This document shows positions 17,886 to 26,885 of a DNA stretch of 54,557 bases, piece after piece. Position 1 is the stretch's first letter. Every line of letters starts with the position of its first letter. The position numbers and the translations under genes were made by a program. The stretch comes from Ornithinimicrobium murale. Its GTDB lineage: Bacteria; Actinomycetota; Actinomycetes; Actinomycetales; Dermatophilaceae. Location of the stretch: contig NZ_QLVD01000007.1 in the NCBI RefSeq assembly GCF_003352835.1, forward strand, positions 1 to 54,557, read 5' to 3'. The notes below the pieces were generated by a model. The model had not been told where the DNA came from and did not search any database. It worked only from the letters and a program-made list of their open reading frames with translations.

Positions 17886-18862
17886 CGGTCCAGCCGCCTA
17901 CCCATGGACTTGTTGTACCGCTCTCCGACGGCCGCCCCTTTAGGCACCAGTCGCTCCAACTCGTCGAGTACACCTGGATCCAACTCTACGTATGCTGCAT
18001 TCAAGTTGGCACCCAGGTTCCGGAAGCTACGAGTTCCGGGGATCGGGACGATGTCGTCACCGCGTGATAGGACCCAGGCCAGTGCCAGCGTGGCCGGTTG
18101 CATGCCGAGACGCTCCGCCAAGGCGAACATCGCTCCGGCGAGATCAAGGTTGTGGTCGAGGTTCTCGGGTGAGTAGCGCGGGTACCGACTCCGCCGCGCA
18201 TCGTCCGCCGGTAGGTCTGTGGCGCTACGGTAGGCCCCGCCGAGCAACCCCCGACCGAGGGGGCTGTACGCCACGAGCCCGACGCCGAGCTGGCGCATGG
18301 TGACGAGCAGCTCGCCTTCGAGGTCACGCGACATCAGGGAGTACTCCTGTTGTACGACCGTGATCGGGTGAACTTCATGTGCCGCCCGAAGTGTCCGAGC
18401 AGTCACCTCGGAGAGCCCGATGTGGCCGATCTTGCCTTCCGCGACCAACTCCCCCAGCGTGCCGATCGATTCCGCGAGCGGAGTCGTGGGGTCGATCCTG
18501 TGCATGTAGTACAGGTCGACCCGGTCGGTGCCCAGCCGGGTCAGGCTGGCCTCGAGGGCCTCACGGATGCGCTCGGGGCGTCCGAGTCCCTCGCGCTGGA
18601 TGCCGAATTTGGTCGCGAGCACGACATCATCGCGGCGGCCTGTGAGCGCGCGCCCCACGAGTTTTTCGTTGTGCCCCTGTCCGTAGGAGTTCGACGTGTC
18701 GAGGTGCGTGATCCCGGCTGCCATCGCCTCATGGAGCAGTCGGATCGAGGCCGCGTCGTCCACCTCTCCGTAGAGTCCCGAGAGCGGCATGCAGCCGAAG
18801 CCGAGCGCACTTATCTCGGGTCCTGACCGCCCGACTCGGCGACGAGGAAGTTCCCTGCTCAC
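17882..18862 (-). CDS. Aldo/keto reductase
   Basis: NADPH-dependent aldo/keto reductase of 326 residues with the complete catalytic tetrad: Asp55 and Tyr60 ('HLDTSNSYGQGHNE'), Lys85 (ATKFG) and His121 (YYMHRID). The C-terminal 'VPIPGTRSFRNLGANL' is the usual cofactor-binding strand. GTG 18862 overlaps the upstream stop (GTGA). Similar proteins act on sugars, lactones or small aldehydes. Here it may reduce or, in reverse, oxidise an aldose or lactaldehyde. Confidence 0.88.
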   Translation of the reverse strand: MSRELPRRRVGRSGPEISALGFGCMPLSGLYGEVDDAASIRLLHEAMAAGITHLDTSNSYGQGHNEKLVGRALTGRRDDVVLATKFGIQREGLGRPERIREALEASLTRLGTDRVDLYYMHRIDPTTPLAESIGTLGELVAEGKIGHIGLSEVTARTLRAAHEVHPITVVQQEYSLMSRDLEGELLVTMRQLGVGLVAYSPLGRGLLGGAYRSATDLPADDARRSRYPRYSPENLDHNLDLAGAMFALAERLGMQPATLALAWVLSRGDDIVPIPGTRSFRNLGANLNAAYVELDPGVLDELERLVPKGAAVGERYNKSMGRRLDR

Positions 18863-20313
18863 AGAGGAACCGCCAGGTACTTCGGTTCGAGGAACTCCAG
18901 GATTCCCGCGTCACCTCCCTCGCGCCCGAGCCCGCTCTGCTTCATCCCTCCGAACGGTGCGGCCGGGTCGCTGGCGACACCGCGGTTGATTGCGACCATG
19001 CCGGTCTCGATCCGCTCGGCCGTACGCACGGCTCGGCTCAGACTCGAGGAGTAGACGTAGGCGATCAGGCCCATGTCCGTGTCGTTCGCCCAGTCGATGG
19101 CTTCGTCGTCCCTGTCGAAGACGGTCACCGGGGCCACCGGGCCAAAGACCTCCTGGCGGATGATGTCATGCCCGTGATGAACGTCGGCGAGCACCGTCGG
19201 TGGATAGAAGGCCCCTGCGCGCTCCAACCGGGAGCCGCCCGTCAACACCGTCGCTCCTTCCGTCACGGCGTGGTCGACCAGCCGGGCGATCTTCTGGCAC
19301 TCCGCCTCCGACACCATCGCCCCCACCTCGTTCGCTGGGTCGTCGCCCGGGCCTGCGCCGAGCTGGCCCATGCGCTCGGCCAATTGTCGGGTGAATGCTT
19401 CTGCCAAAGAGCGGTGCACGTAGAACCTGTTGGCCGCCGTGCACGCAGCACCACCGTTCCGCAACTTCGCCACCAGGGCGCCTTCGACCGCCTCATCGAC
19501 GTCGGCGTCGTCCAGGACCAGGAAGGGCGCGTTCCCGCCGAGCTCCATGGAGGTGCTTACCACCTGATCTGCAGCTTCGTGCAGCAGTGCGCGTCCAACC
19601 TCGGTGGAACCGGTGAATGACAACTTACGGACCGCCGGGTGGTGCAGCATCGCACTGACCGCCGGTCCGGGATCGGCCGGTGTCACGCAGTTCACGACAC
19701 CTGCCGGCACACCGGCGCGCTTCAGCAGGTCCATGAGGTAGGTGGCCGTCAGAGGAGTCTCGGTTGCCGGCTTAAGCACCACGGAACAGCCCGCTGCAAG
19801 GGCTGGCCCGATCTTGCGCGTCGCCATCGCTGCCGGGAAATTCCACGGCGTCACCAGGACGGCGACACCGATCGGCTGATGCGTGACGATGATCCGCTTG
19901 TCGCCGCCGGGGGCGACCCGGAAGTCGCCTTCGACCCGAACGGCCTCCTCGGAGAACCACCGGAAGAACTCCGCGGCGTAGTCAACCTCCCCGAGTGCGT
20001 CCGCGAGCACCTTGCCGTTCTCGCGGACGATCAAACGGGCGATGGTGTCACGTTCCTCAGTCATCAGCGTGAACGCGGTACGCAGAATCTCTGCGCGCGC
20101 GCGGGGCGGCGTCGCCGACCAGGACGGGAACGCATCCCGTGCTGCCTCGACGGCCTCGATGCACTGCTCCGCCGAGGTGTCGGCGACCTCGGCGATCACT
20201 GACCCGTCGGCCGGATCCACCACGGACTGGGTGGCACCTTCGGTGCTCTGAACCCAGCATCCGTTGATGAAGGAGCCGGTGAAATGCTCCTGGTTCTGCT
20301 GAGTGGTAATCAT
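18859..20313 (-). CDS. NAD(P)-dependent aldehyde dehydrogenase (succinate-semialdehyde dehydrogenase-like)
   Basis: Classical ALDH of 484 residues: oxyanion Asn158 (TPWNFP), base Glu257 (ELGGNAP) and nucleophile Cys291 ([10 protein letters not shown]). The wording around the cysteine resembles succinate-semialdehyde and glutarate-semialdehyde dehydrogenases. ATG 20313 overlaps the aldolase stop (ATGA). It follows an aldolase/acetaldehyde-dehydrogenase pair, so it may oxidise a semialdehyde or glycolaldehyde-type product. Exact substrate unknown. Confidence 0.88.
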   Translation of the reverse strand: MITTQQNQEHFTGSFINGCWVQSTEGATQSVVDPADGSVIAEVADTSAEQCIEAVEAARDAFPSWSATPPRARAEILRTAFTLMTEERDTIARLIVRENGKVLADALGEVDYAAEFFRWFSEEAVRVEGDFRVAPGGDKRIIVTHQPIGVAVLVTPWNFPAAMATRKIGPALAAGCSVVLKPATETPLTATYLMDLLKRAGVPAGVVNCVTPADPGPAVSAMLHHPAVRKLSFTGSTEVGRALLHEAADQVVSTSMELGGNAPFLVLDDADVDEAVEGALVAKLRNGGAACTAANRFYVHRSLAEAFTRQLAERMGQLGAGPGDDPANEVGAMVSEAECQKIARLVDHAVTEGATVLTGGSRLERAGAFYPPTVLADVHHGHDIIRQEVFGPVAPVTVFDRDDEAIDWANDTDMGLIAYVYSSSLSRAVRTAERIETGMVAINRGVASDPAAPFGGMKQSGLGREGGDAGILEFLEPKYLAVPL

Positions 20314-21377
20314 CTGTGCGCCACAGCTGCGACGGTCTCACGCTCGGCCAGAATGCTGAGTGCAACGTCGATGATCATGTCCTCTTGGCCGCCGACGTAC
20401 CCGAGTTCGCCTACGCGGCCCAGGATCTCGTGCGCTGGCACGCTGTACCGCTGCGAGGCTGCCTCCGCGTGTTTCAGGAAACTGCCGTAGACGCCGGATT
20501 GACCCTGGATGATGGTCGTGCGTGTCATCAGCGGCGGGTTGATGAACGGGCGCACCACGTCGTCGGCGGCGTCGAGGAGGGCGGGTGTGTCGAGTCCGGT
20601 CGGGATCCCCAGCCGGTCGAACACCACCGAAAGAACCTCGGTAGGGCTGTTGCCCGCCGCAGCTCCGAGTGCGCAGAGCGTCCCGTCGATTTGCCGGGCA
20701 CCGGCCCGGTACGCGAGCACGGAGTTGGCGATACCCAGGCTCAGGTTTTGGTGGCCGTGGAAGCCGACCTGTGCGTCGGTCCCTACCTCCTCGACGACGG
20801 CGCGGACCCGGTCGTAAGCTTCCTCAAGGACCAGTGCGCCCGCGGAGTCGACGACGTAGACGCACTGGCAGCCGGCATCGACCATGATGCGGGCTTGGCG
20901 GGCCAGTTCGGCCGGGGTCACGCTGTGGCTGAGCATGAGGAAACCGACCGTCTCCAGGTTCATGTCCCGCGCTGCGGTGAAGTGCTGGACCGAGACGTCG
21001 GCTTCTGTGGCGTGCGTGGCAACCCGGATGATGGACGCGCCGGCGGACGCGGCCTCCTTCATGTGCTTGATGGTGCCTACGCCAGGGAGCAGGAGGCAGG
21101 CGATCCGTGCGCGGGTGGCCTCGTCGGCGGCGGCGGCAACGAGGGAGATCTCGTTCGTCAGTGAGAACCCGTAGTTGAACGACGACCCGCCCAAGCCGTC
21201 TCCGTGGGTCACTTCGATGACTTGGATGCCGGCCTTGTCGAGGGCCCGGACGGTGTCTCGGACCTGCTTTTCGGTGAACTGGTGGCCGACCGCATGGCTG
21301 CCGTCGCGCAGCGTCGTGTCCGTGACCCTGACCGGATCGAGCGGTGCGCTGCCGGCTGTTGCGAGGGAGTCGTTCAT
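20310..21377 (-). CDS. 4-hydroxy-2-oxovalerate aldolase
   Basis: DRE-TIM metallolyase of 355 residues that cleaves 4-hydroxy-2-oxoacids to pyruvate and acetaldehyde (or a longer aldehyde). The signature '[17 protein letters not shown]' holds catalytic Arg24 and metal-binding Asp25. '[12 protein letters not shown]' supplies the HxH ligands, and the C-terminal helical domain typical of DmpG-type enzymes is present. ATG 21377 overlaps the acetaldehyde dehydrogenase stop. The two subunits form a substrate-channelling complex in known systems, and the adjacency supports that here. Confidence 0.92.
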   Translation of the reverse strand: MNDSLATAGSAPLDPVRVTDTTLRDGSHAVGHQFTEKQVRDTVRALDKAGIQVIEVTHGDGLGGSSFNYGFSLTNEISLVAAAADEATRARIACLLLPGVGTIKHMKEAASAGASIIRVATHATEADVSVQHFTAARDMNLETVGFLMLSHSVTPAELARQARIMVDAGCQCVYVVDSAGALVLEEAYDRVRAVVEEVGTDAQVGFHGHQNLSLGIANSVLAYRAGARQIDGTLCALGAAAGNSPTEVLSVVFDRLGIPTGLDTPALLDAADDVVRPFINPPLMTRTTIIQGQSGVYGSFLKHAEAASQRYSVPAHEILGRVGELGYVGGQEDMIIDVALSILAERETVAAVAHR

Positions 21378-22273
21378 GCCGAGACCTCCTGGGTTGACTT
21401 GGCGAGCATTGCGCCGACGCGTGCTGCGGCCGACGTCATGATGTCGAGGTTCCCGGCGTAGGCGGGCAGGTAGTCAGCCGCCCCTTCGATGCGCAGGAAG
21501 ATGCCGACCCGCGCTTGGCCGCCCCACCCCGGTCGGGGGTCGTCGAACTGCGGATCGTTGACGAGTTCGTAGCCGGCGACGTACTGCTGTACCTCGGCGA
21601 CCTTGGCGTGGATGGACTCCTCGATGGCGTGGCGGTCCGCGTCGGGTGAGATCGCGCAGAACACGGTGTCCCGCATGATCATGGGCGGCTCCACGGGGTT
21701 GAGGATGATGATCGCTTTGCCCCGTCCAGCTCCGCCGACGTTCTCGATGGCTTCTGCCGTGGTCTCGGTGAACTCATCGATGTTCGCCCGGGTTCCCGGG
21801 CCTGCCGACCTGGAGGCGATCGAGGCGACGATCTCGGCGTATGGCACCGGTGTCACTGCGCTGACAGCGGCGACCATTGGGATAGTCGCCTGGCCACCGC
21901 AGGTGACCATGTTCAGGTTCGGTGCCCCCAGGTGCTCGTCGAGGTTGACCGACGGGACGACGTACGGGCCGACGGCAGCGGGCGTCAGATCGATCGCCGT
22001 GACGCCCGCCTCGGCGTATCGCGGCGCGTGGGCGGCGTGTACCTGTGCCGCGGTGGCCTCGAAGACGATATCCGGGAGTTCCGCCCTTTGTAGGAGCCAG
22101 TCGACCCCCTCACTGGACACCTCGATTCCGAGTTCGTGGCCCCGGGCCAGTCCCTCGGAGGCAGGGTCGATCCCGATCAGGTAGCGCAGCTCGATCTCCG
22201 GCGTGCGCTCCAGCTTGATCATAAGATCGGTCCCGATGTTGCCGGAACCGACGATGGCGGCGGTGAGTGTCAT
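21374..22273 (-). CDS. Acetaldehyde dehydrogenase (acetylating)
   Basis: CoA-acylating aldehyde dehydrogenase of 299 residues, partner of the aldolase. N-terminal Rossmann '[15 protein letters not shown]'; catalytic Cys125 in '[12 protein letters not shown]'; C-terminal '[20 protein letters not shown]'. It converts acetaldehyde plus CoA to acetyl-CoA. Start ATG 22273 lies 35 bases after the DUF6282 gene, one of the few real gaps in the array. Normally a 2-hydroxypentadienoate hydratase accompanies this pair; none is adjacent here. Confidence 0.92.
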   Translation of the reverse strand: MTLTAAIVGSGNIGTDLMIKLERTPEIELRYLIGIDPASEGLARGHELGIEVSSEGVDWLLQRAELPDIVFEATAAQVHAAHAPRYAEAGVTAIDLTPAAVGPYVVPSVNLDEHLGAPNLNMVTCGGQATIPMVAAVSAVTPVPYAEIVASIASRSAGPGTRANIDEFTETTAEAIENVGGAGRGKAIIILNPVEPPMIMRDTVFCAISPDADRHAIEESIHAKVAEVQQYVAGYELVNDPQFDDPRPGWGGQARVGIFLRIEGAADYLPAYAGNLDIMTSAAARVGAMLAKSTQEVSA

Positions 22274-22308
22274 GGGAACTCCAATTGGGATTGTTGATGT
22301 GCTGCTGG

Positions 22309-23172
22309 TCAGAGACCGAGGAGCCGGCGGGGATTGTCGATGACGGTCCGGCGGAGATCTTCCTCCGGTACGCCATGGTGAAGGAGGTTGTCGAGCAACA
22401 CCCGCAGGGTCTCGTGAGGGGAGGGCGTCTGGATGCCACCTCCGTCCGAGGCGAGCACCACGTTGTCGCAGCCCACCCGTTCGATGATCTGTAGGACGTT
22501 CTCCAACCGGAGCTTGTCCCAGAAGCCCCCGACGAGGATCGAGCAGATCTCGACGAGGGCGCCTCGGCGGACCACCTCCTCGATGAACTCGTAGTCGCAG
22601 TCCGGCATGTACATCACGTGGTTGACCAGCACGCGGGTCCCGACCATTGCGGCGTCATCGACCACGGCCAAGATCTCGTCGGGGGCGAGGTGGCTGGTCG
22701 CAAGCAGTGCGTTGCTTTCGGCCAGTAGTCGGTTCACTTCGCGGGCCTCGTCAGTGAGACGGCCCTGTTCGTCGAGGACCGTTAGCCCTTTCGCCCCGGC
22801 TGGGTTCTGGAGCTTCATGAAACTGTTCCCCCAGCCGCCGAGAGTGCCTGTGATCTCTGCGTGGTAACAGGAGTGGCCGCTCGGCATCCAGACCACCTTG
22901 CCTCCGACGGCGAGGCAAGCGTGGACAGCTGTCGGGTTGATCCCCCCAACCGGATAGTTCAACGTGATTCCGCCATACATCGTGAAATCGGGGACCATCT
23001 GATTGACCAGGTGTGCACGTACCGCAGTGCTCTCGAAGTGACACTTGACGGCCATCCCGCCCATGCCCGCGGTCGCGCACCTTCGGGCGATCTCGGCGTC
23101 GTCGCCGAGCCGCGGGAACAGGTCCGGGCCGGTGTGCACGTGCATGTCGATAGCGCCGGTCATGTCGAACAT
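22309..23172 (-). CDS. DUF6282 family protein (amidohydrolase-like)
   Basis: 287-residue TIM-barrel metal-hydrolase-like protein. The N-terminal '[15 protein letters not shown]' carries the HxH pair (His11, His13), followed by 'AVKCHFES', a '[11 protein letters not shown]' histidine and the terminal '[12 protein letters not shown]' aspartate, a full amidohydrolase ligand set. I recognise it as DUF6282-like; its reaction is unknown. ATG 23172 has GAGGAGG eight bases upstream within the previous gene, which favours it over ATG 23163. Confidence 0.75.
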   Translation of the reverse strand: MFDMTGAIDMHVHTGPDLFPRLGDDAEIARRCATAGMGGMAVKCHFESTAVRAHLVNQMVPDFTMYGGITLNYPVGGINPTAVHACLAVGGKVVWMPSGHSCYHAEITGTLGGWGNSFMKLQNPAGAKGLTVLDEQGRLTDEAREVNRLLAESNALLATSHLAPDEILAVVDDAAMVGTRVLVNHVMYMPDCDYEFIEEVVRRGALVEICSILVGGFWDKLRLENVLQIIERVGCDNVVLASDGGGIQTPSPHETLRVLLDNLLHHGVPEEDLRRTVIDNPRRLLGL

Positions 23173-23759
23173 TTGGCCTCCTCAGTGTCGTGAAGCAGGG
23201 AAGGGTCGGGAACGGTGTTCCCCGCGACGCGTCGCAGCGTCTTGGCGTACTGGCCCAGGGCGCGGTCGTCGAGAGCACCAGTCAGGCGCAGGAGCACCGT
23301 GCCTTGGGTGAGCCTGTGCTCAGGTTGGAGCATTTGGCCGCCCTCGTCGAACCCGTAGGTCTGGGCGACGAGGGTTTGTTTGTCGAGCTGGCGAAGTCTG
23401 GCCTGTACGTCCCTAGGCGTGTCATAGACCTCCACGACACCGCCCTCGCGGATCACCCGGCGGGGGTCATCGGTGGATACGCGCAGGTCGTCGAACGCGG
23501 CGGCGCGTGGGCGCGGGTGCCCCGGTGGTGCCGGAGCGGGAGGCGTGCACACGGCGATGTGTCGGACCGGGAGACCGGCCTCCCGCAGCCCCTGTGCAAC
23601 CCCCACCGCTGTGGCGATGGCCACCTCGTCAGGTCCTGGCGTGGCGCCAGGCGCCTCGAGTTGCGCCGTGGCGGAGCCAGTGAGGACTGCAAGGAGTAAA
23701 CACGCCAAGGCGCCGGGCACGCCGAATTTGAGTGCGGCGGATGCGCTGCGCGTCCTCAT
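23160..23759 (-). CDS. Small secreted or membrane-anchored protein, unknown function
   Basis: 199 residues with an N-terminal signal: basic 'MRTRSASAALKF', a hydrophobic stretch at about 14-28, then a likely signal-peptidase site after 'GSATAQ'. The rest is a proline-rich linker ('TPPAPAPPGHPRP') and a mixed domain with 'GGVVEVYDTPRDVQARLRQL'. I recognise no family. It overlaps the iron alcohol dehydrogenase stop (ATGA) and the DUF6282 start by 13 bases, so it is expressed within a cytoplasmic enzyme operon. A binding or sensing role outside the membrane is possible; this is inference. Confidence 0.65.
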   Translation of the reverse strand: MRTRSASAALKFGVPGALACLLLAVLTGSATAQLEAPGATPGPDEVAIATAVGVAQGLREAGLPVRHIAVCTPPAPAPPGHPRPRAAAFDDLRVSTDDPRRVIREGGVVEVYDTPRDVQARLRQLDKQTLVAQTYGFDEGGQMLQPEHRLTQGTVLLRLTGALDDRALGQYAKTLRRVAGNTVPDPSLLHDTEEAKCST

Positions 23760-25033
23760 CGGCTGCCCGCCTGAGCGGAGAGCCGCGTCCGGTCACCATC
23801 CCAGGCGGCCTCAAGGATTGCGAGGAGCAACGATTCGTCGGCGGGGACGGGAGCGTTCTGCACGAGCCTCGCGAAGGTGCTGGTCTGCGCGGCGAACGCC
23901 GGCAGCTGAGCACGGTCGGCGCCGATCTCGGCCAGGGACCGAGGGATGCCGATATCTGTGAAGAGGGACTGCACCTCATCGATGACCGCGGTGACCCTGT
24001 CGTCGGTGGCGCTTCCGGAGGGGACGCCCAGCGCGTCGGCGACCGCCAGCAGGTCTGCCTCGCGGGCCGACCGGGAGACTTCGAGCACGTAGGGCAGGAG
24101 CAGACCGACCCCAAGCCCGTGCGAGGTGTGCGTGGCCGCCCCGACGGAGTACTGCAGCGCGTGTCCGAGGTGGGTTCCTGCAGAACCGAACGACATCGCT
24201 GCGCACAGGCTCGCGTAGGACATCGACGTACGGGCGCTCTCGTCCGCGGGGTCACTGACTACCCGGCGCAACGACGATGCGATCGCGGTGACCGCCTCCA
24301 GCGCCAGCGTGCGGCCCAGCCGGTTGGTGCCGACGAAGACGGGGAGCTCCTCGCCCCAGTTGGGCGTACGTCGGCCAGCCGTCAGTGATTCTAGCGCGTG
24401 CGCCAAGGCGTCGGCGCCGGAGTGGGCGGACACGACCTGCGGACATCCCAGGGTGAGCGAGGGATCGACCACGGCGTACGTCGGGACGAGGTAAGGGCTG
24501 GACACCCCCACCTTCAGCAGACGCTCGGGATCCGAGACGACAGCCACTGGGGTGACCTCCGAGCCGGTGCCGGCCGTGGTTGGTATTGCCACCAGCGGAC
24601 AGACCGGACCCGGGACGAGGTTCTCGCCGTAGTAGCGCGACAAGGGCCCAGGGTGTGTGATCAGCAGCGCAGTGGCCTTCGCGAGGTCCAGGCTGCTGCC
24701 ACCCCCGAACCCCACGATGACGTCGGGCCCAAAGGCGCGCGCCTCTTGCACCGCGGCGCCGATGACGGTGAGGGGCACCTCGGGCACACCCTGGGCGAAG
24801 ACGGCAACCTTCACTCCGCGAGACTGCAGTTCCTCGACGAGGGAGAGGAATGTGGAGGTGCGTGCCATGGTCGGGTCCGAGCAGATCAGGGCTCGGCTTC
24901 CGTGCCGCTGCACCAGGTTGGGTACCGAGGCCACGCTCCCGGCGCCGAAGAGGATCTGGTCGGGCAGCCTGAGGACGCCCGTCGTGTCGGCAGATAACGG
25001 AGCCGGCCGCACGTTCTCGGAAGGGATGGTCAT
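23756..25033 (-). CDS. Iron-containing alcohol dehydrogenase
   Basis: Group III metal-dependent dehydrogenase of 425 residues. Cofactor loop 'VGFGGGSSLDLAKA' and 'IPTTAGTGSEVTP'; metal ligands Asp and His in 'SGADALAHALES', then the histidines of 'LGHALQYS' and 'THTSHGLG'. Relatives include lactaldehyde:propanediol oxidoreductase, maleylacetate reductase and 4-hydroxybutyrate dehydrogenase. ATG 25033 overlaps the dehydrogenase stop before it. It probably interconverts a hydroxy-acid and a semialdehyde in the pathway. Confidence 0.88.
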   Translation of the reverse strand: MTIPSENVRPAPLSADTTGVLRLPDQILFGAGSVASVPNLVQRHGSRALICSDPTMARTSTFLSLVEELQSRGVKVAVFAQGVPEVPLTVIGAAVQEARAFGPDVIVGFGGGSSLDLAKATALLITHPGPLSRYYGENLVPGPVCPLVAIPTTAGTGSEVTPVAVVSDPERLLKVGVSSPYLVPTYAVVDPSLTLGCPQVVSAHSGADALAHALESLTAGRRTPNWGEELPVFVGTNRLGRTLALEAVTAIASSLRRVVSDPADESARTSMSYASLCAAMSFGSAGTHLGHALQYSVGAATHTSHGLGVGLLLPYVLEVSRSAREADLLAVADALGVPSGSATDDRVTAVIDEVQSLFTDIGIPRSLAEIGADRAQLPAFAAQTSTFARLVQNAPVPADESLLLAILEAAWDGDRTRLSAQAGSR

Positions 25034-26037
25034 GGCAGCAACTCCTCCGCGGCCTTCCAGACCGCATCCGGGATGGGGATTCCGTGGGCGATTCGCTCCG
25101 CACGGGTGCGGCGCGCCCGGTCGCCGGGCACGTCGATGCTGGTGAAACCCTCGGCGAGTGGGCTGTTGCGCACCTCATCGAGGTATGTGCCCATCCGTGA
25201 CGCGACTCCGCCCAGCCCCAGTGCGTCGGGGCTGAACACGACGAACAGGTCACCCTTGTTGCACACCGCCCGCGCGTCCAGGGTGCCGAGCACGCGCTGG
25301 CCGGTCTCGGAGCCGGTGAGCCCAGCGACGACCAACTCGAGCGCAAGGCCGAGCGCGTAACCTTTCGGCCCCCCGAATGGTGAGATCGCGCCGTCCACGG
25401 CAAGCTCGGCGTCCATGGTGGGAGCCCCCTCGGCGTCGATCGCCCATCCTTGACCTAGTGGCTTGCCGTCGCGTGCGAAGGCAAGGATCTTGCCGCGCGA
25501 CGCAGCACCGGTGGCCATGTCGAGCACGAACGGCTCGCCGTCAGTGGGTACGCCTACGCCGATCGGGTTGGTGCCGACCATCGCGGTTCGCCCACCCGAC
25601 GGGTGCACCAGGGCTTCGCTCGTGGTGAAGGCAAGACCGATGTGGCCGGCATATGCCACGCGTTCGACGTAGCACGCGAGCATCCCGACGTGGTTGTTGT
25701 TGCGCACGCTTCCGACCGCCAGGCCGACCTTCGAGGCACGTTCGATCAACTGGTCGACCACGTGGAAGGCGACGACGGGCCCGAGGCCCCGTGCACCGTC
25801 CACGTCGAGGTACGACTCAGACACCCACTTCTCCACAGGGACGGCGGCCGCGTCAATGACTCCGTTGGTGATGCGCTCGACGAGCACGGGCAGGCGCTGC
25901 AGGCCGTGCGACTGCTGGCCGCGGAGGTCTCCCTCAACCAATACGCGGGCCTGGATCTTGGCCGCGGGACTGGGCGCCCCGTGGGCCAGCAGCACCTTGG
26001 AGACAAGCTCTAGCTCGTCGGCTTCGTTGACGATCAT
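25030..26037 (-). CDS. Ldh family oxidoreductase (malate/L-lactate/2-ketogluconate-type dehydrogenase)
   Basis: NAD(P)-dependent 2-hydroxyacid dehydrogenase of the YlbC/MdH type, 335 residues. Characteristic stretches are 'RGQQSHGLQRL', the catalytic histidine in 'VRNNNHVGMLA', 'VGTNPIGVGVP' and 'FGGPKGYALGLALE'. These enzymes oxidise L-malate, L-lactate, (R)-2-hydroxyacids or ureidoglycolate. ATG 26037 overlaps the upstream stop (ATGA). With the racemase-like gene before it, it suggests processing of a chiral 2-hydroxy acid. Confidence 0.88.
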   Translation of the reverse strand: MIVNEADELELVSKVLLAHGAPSPAAKIQARVLVEGDLRGQQSHGLQRLPVLVERITNGVIDAAAVPVEKWVSESYLDVDGARGLGPVVAFHVVDQLIERASKVGLAVGSVRNNNHVGMLACYVERVAYAGHIGLAFTTSEALVHPSGGRTAMVGTNPIGVGVPTDGEPFVLDMATGAASRGKILAFARDGKPLGQGWAIDAEGAPTMDAELAVDGAISPFGGPKGYALGLALELVVAGLTGSETGQRVLGTLDARAVCNKGDLFVVFSPDALGLGGVASRMGTYLDEVRNSPLAEGFTSIDVPGDRARRTRAERIAHGIPIPDAVWKAAEELLP

Positions 26038-26882
26038 GTTCCCGAGGCCGCCACCCGGACCGGCTGGGTGCCGCTGAGCAGCGCCTGACCGGTTGCCTGT
26101 GCGAAGTGGTCTATCGCCGCCTCGGGCGGACGGCCGTAGGCGCCCGCGTGGCTGACTCGCAGCCCGGTCGTGCGCTGGAGACGCACCAACGTCTCGGCGT
26201 AGCCCAGAAGAAGGCCGTAGGCGTCCAGCACCGGAACTCCGGCAAGCGTGTGGATGCCTCGCCGCACGATTGACGTGTTGAGCACACCCTCTGCGGGCAC
26301 AATGAGGTCAGCACCGCGGTCAACCGCGACCTGGGCAACCTTCTCCAGGCGAGCCTCGAGGTCGCCTCCGCCGGTGTAGACGTCCTCGAGCTCTTCCTCG
26401 GTGATGGGCGGATCGAGGGGCAACGTCGCCGCGACCCGTGCGTCCGCACCGTACCGGTGCGCGAGCTCTTTCAGGGCGAACAGTTGCTCGCCCTCCAATC
26501 CGATGAGGCCGAACCTGCCTCCCACCGACGTGCCGAGGAGCAGGGACGTCTCGCAAATACTGACGACGGGGATGTCCACGAGGCTCCGCGCCTCGCGCAG
26601 CCCAGGATCGAAGAAGCAGCTGATCGCCATCGCGTCAAACCCCTGACGTTCCGCCTGGACGGCGTTGTAGGCGATCTGCGATGCAAGCACGTGATTTGAC
26701 CAGGGAAAACGGGTGGCCTCGATCGGGTTCATCTCTTTTGGGTAGCTGCCTGGTCGCACACCGTGCACCTCCACCGTGGTGTCAGGGGCACATACCCGTG
26801 CCGCGTGCTCGCGGAGCATGGTGGCGTACGCAGGCAGCAGCTCGAGGTCGGTGAAGCTCTGGTGCCAGATCCGGAGAGCCAT
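26034..26882 (-). CDS. Asp/Glu/hydantoin racemase-like protein, single catalytic cysteine
   Basis: 282-residue protein of the aspartate/glutamate racemase superfamily, which includes hydantoin racemases and maleate isomerases. The first catalytic cysteine is Cys89 in 'AMAISCFFDPGLREARS'. The position of the second, usually GC-x-G near residue 197, reads 'IVPAEG', so the second thiol is missing. That argues against two-base racemisation and for an isomerase, decarboxylase or other chemistry. It sits three bases from the MmgE/PrpD gene upstream. Confidence 0.8.
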   Translation of the reverse strand: MALRIWHQSFTDLELLPAYATMLREHAARVCAPDTTVEVHGVRPGSYPKEMNPIEATRFPWSNHVLASQIAYNAVQAERQGFDAMAISCFFDPGLREARSLVDIPVVSICETSLLLGTSVGGRFGLIGLEGEQLFALKELAHRYGADARVAATLPLDPPITEEELEDVYTGGGDLEARLEKVAQVAVDRGADLIVPAEGVLNTSIVRRGIHTLAGVPVLDAYGLLLGYAETLVRLQRTTGLRVSHAGAYGRPPEAAIDHFAQATGQALLSGTQPVRVAASGT

Positions 26883-26885
26883 GAC

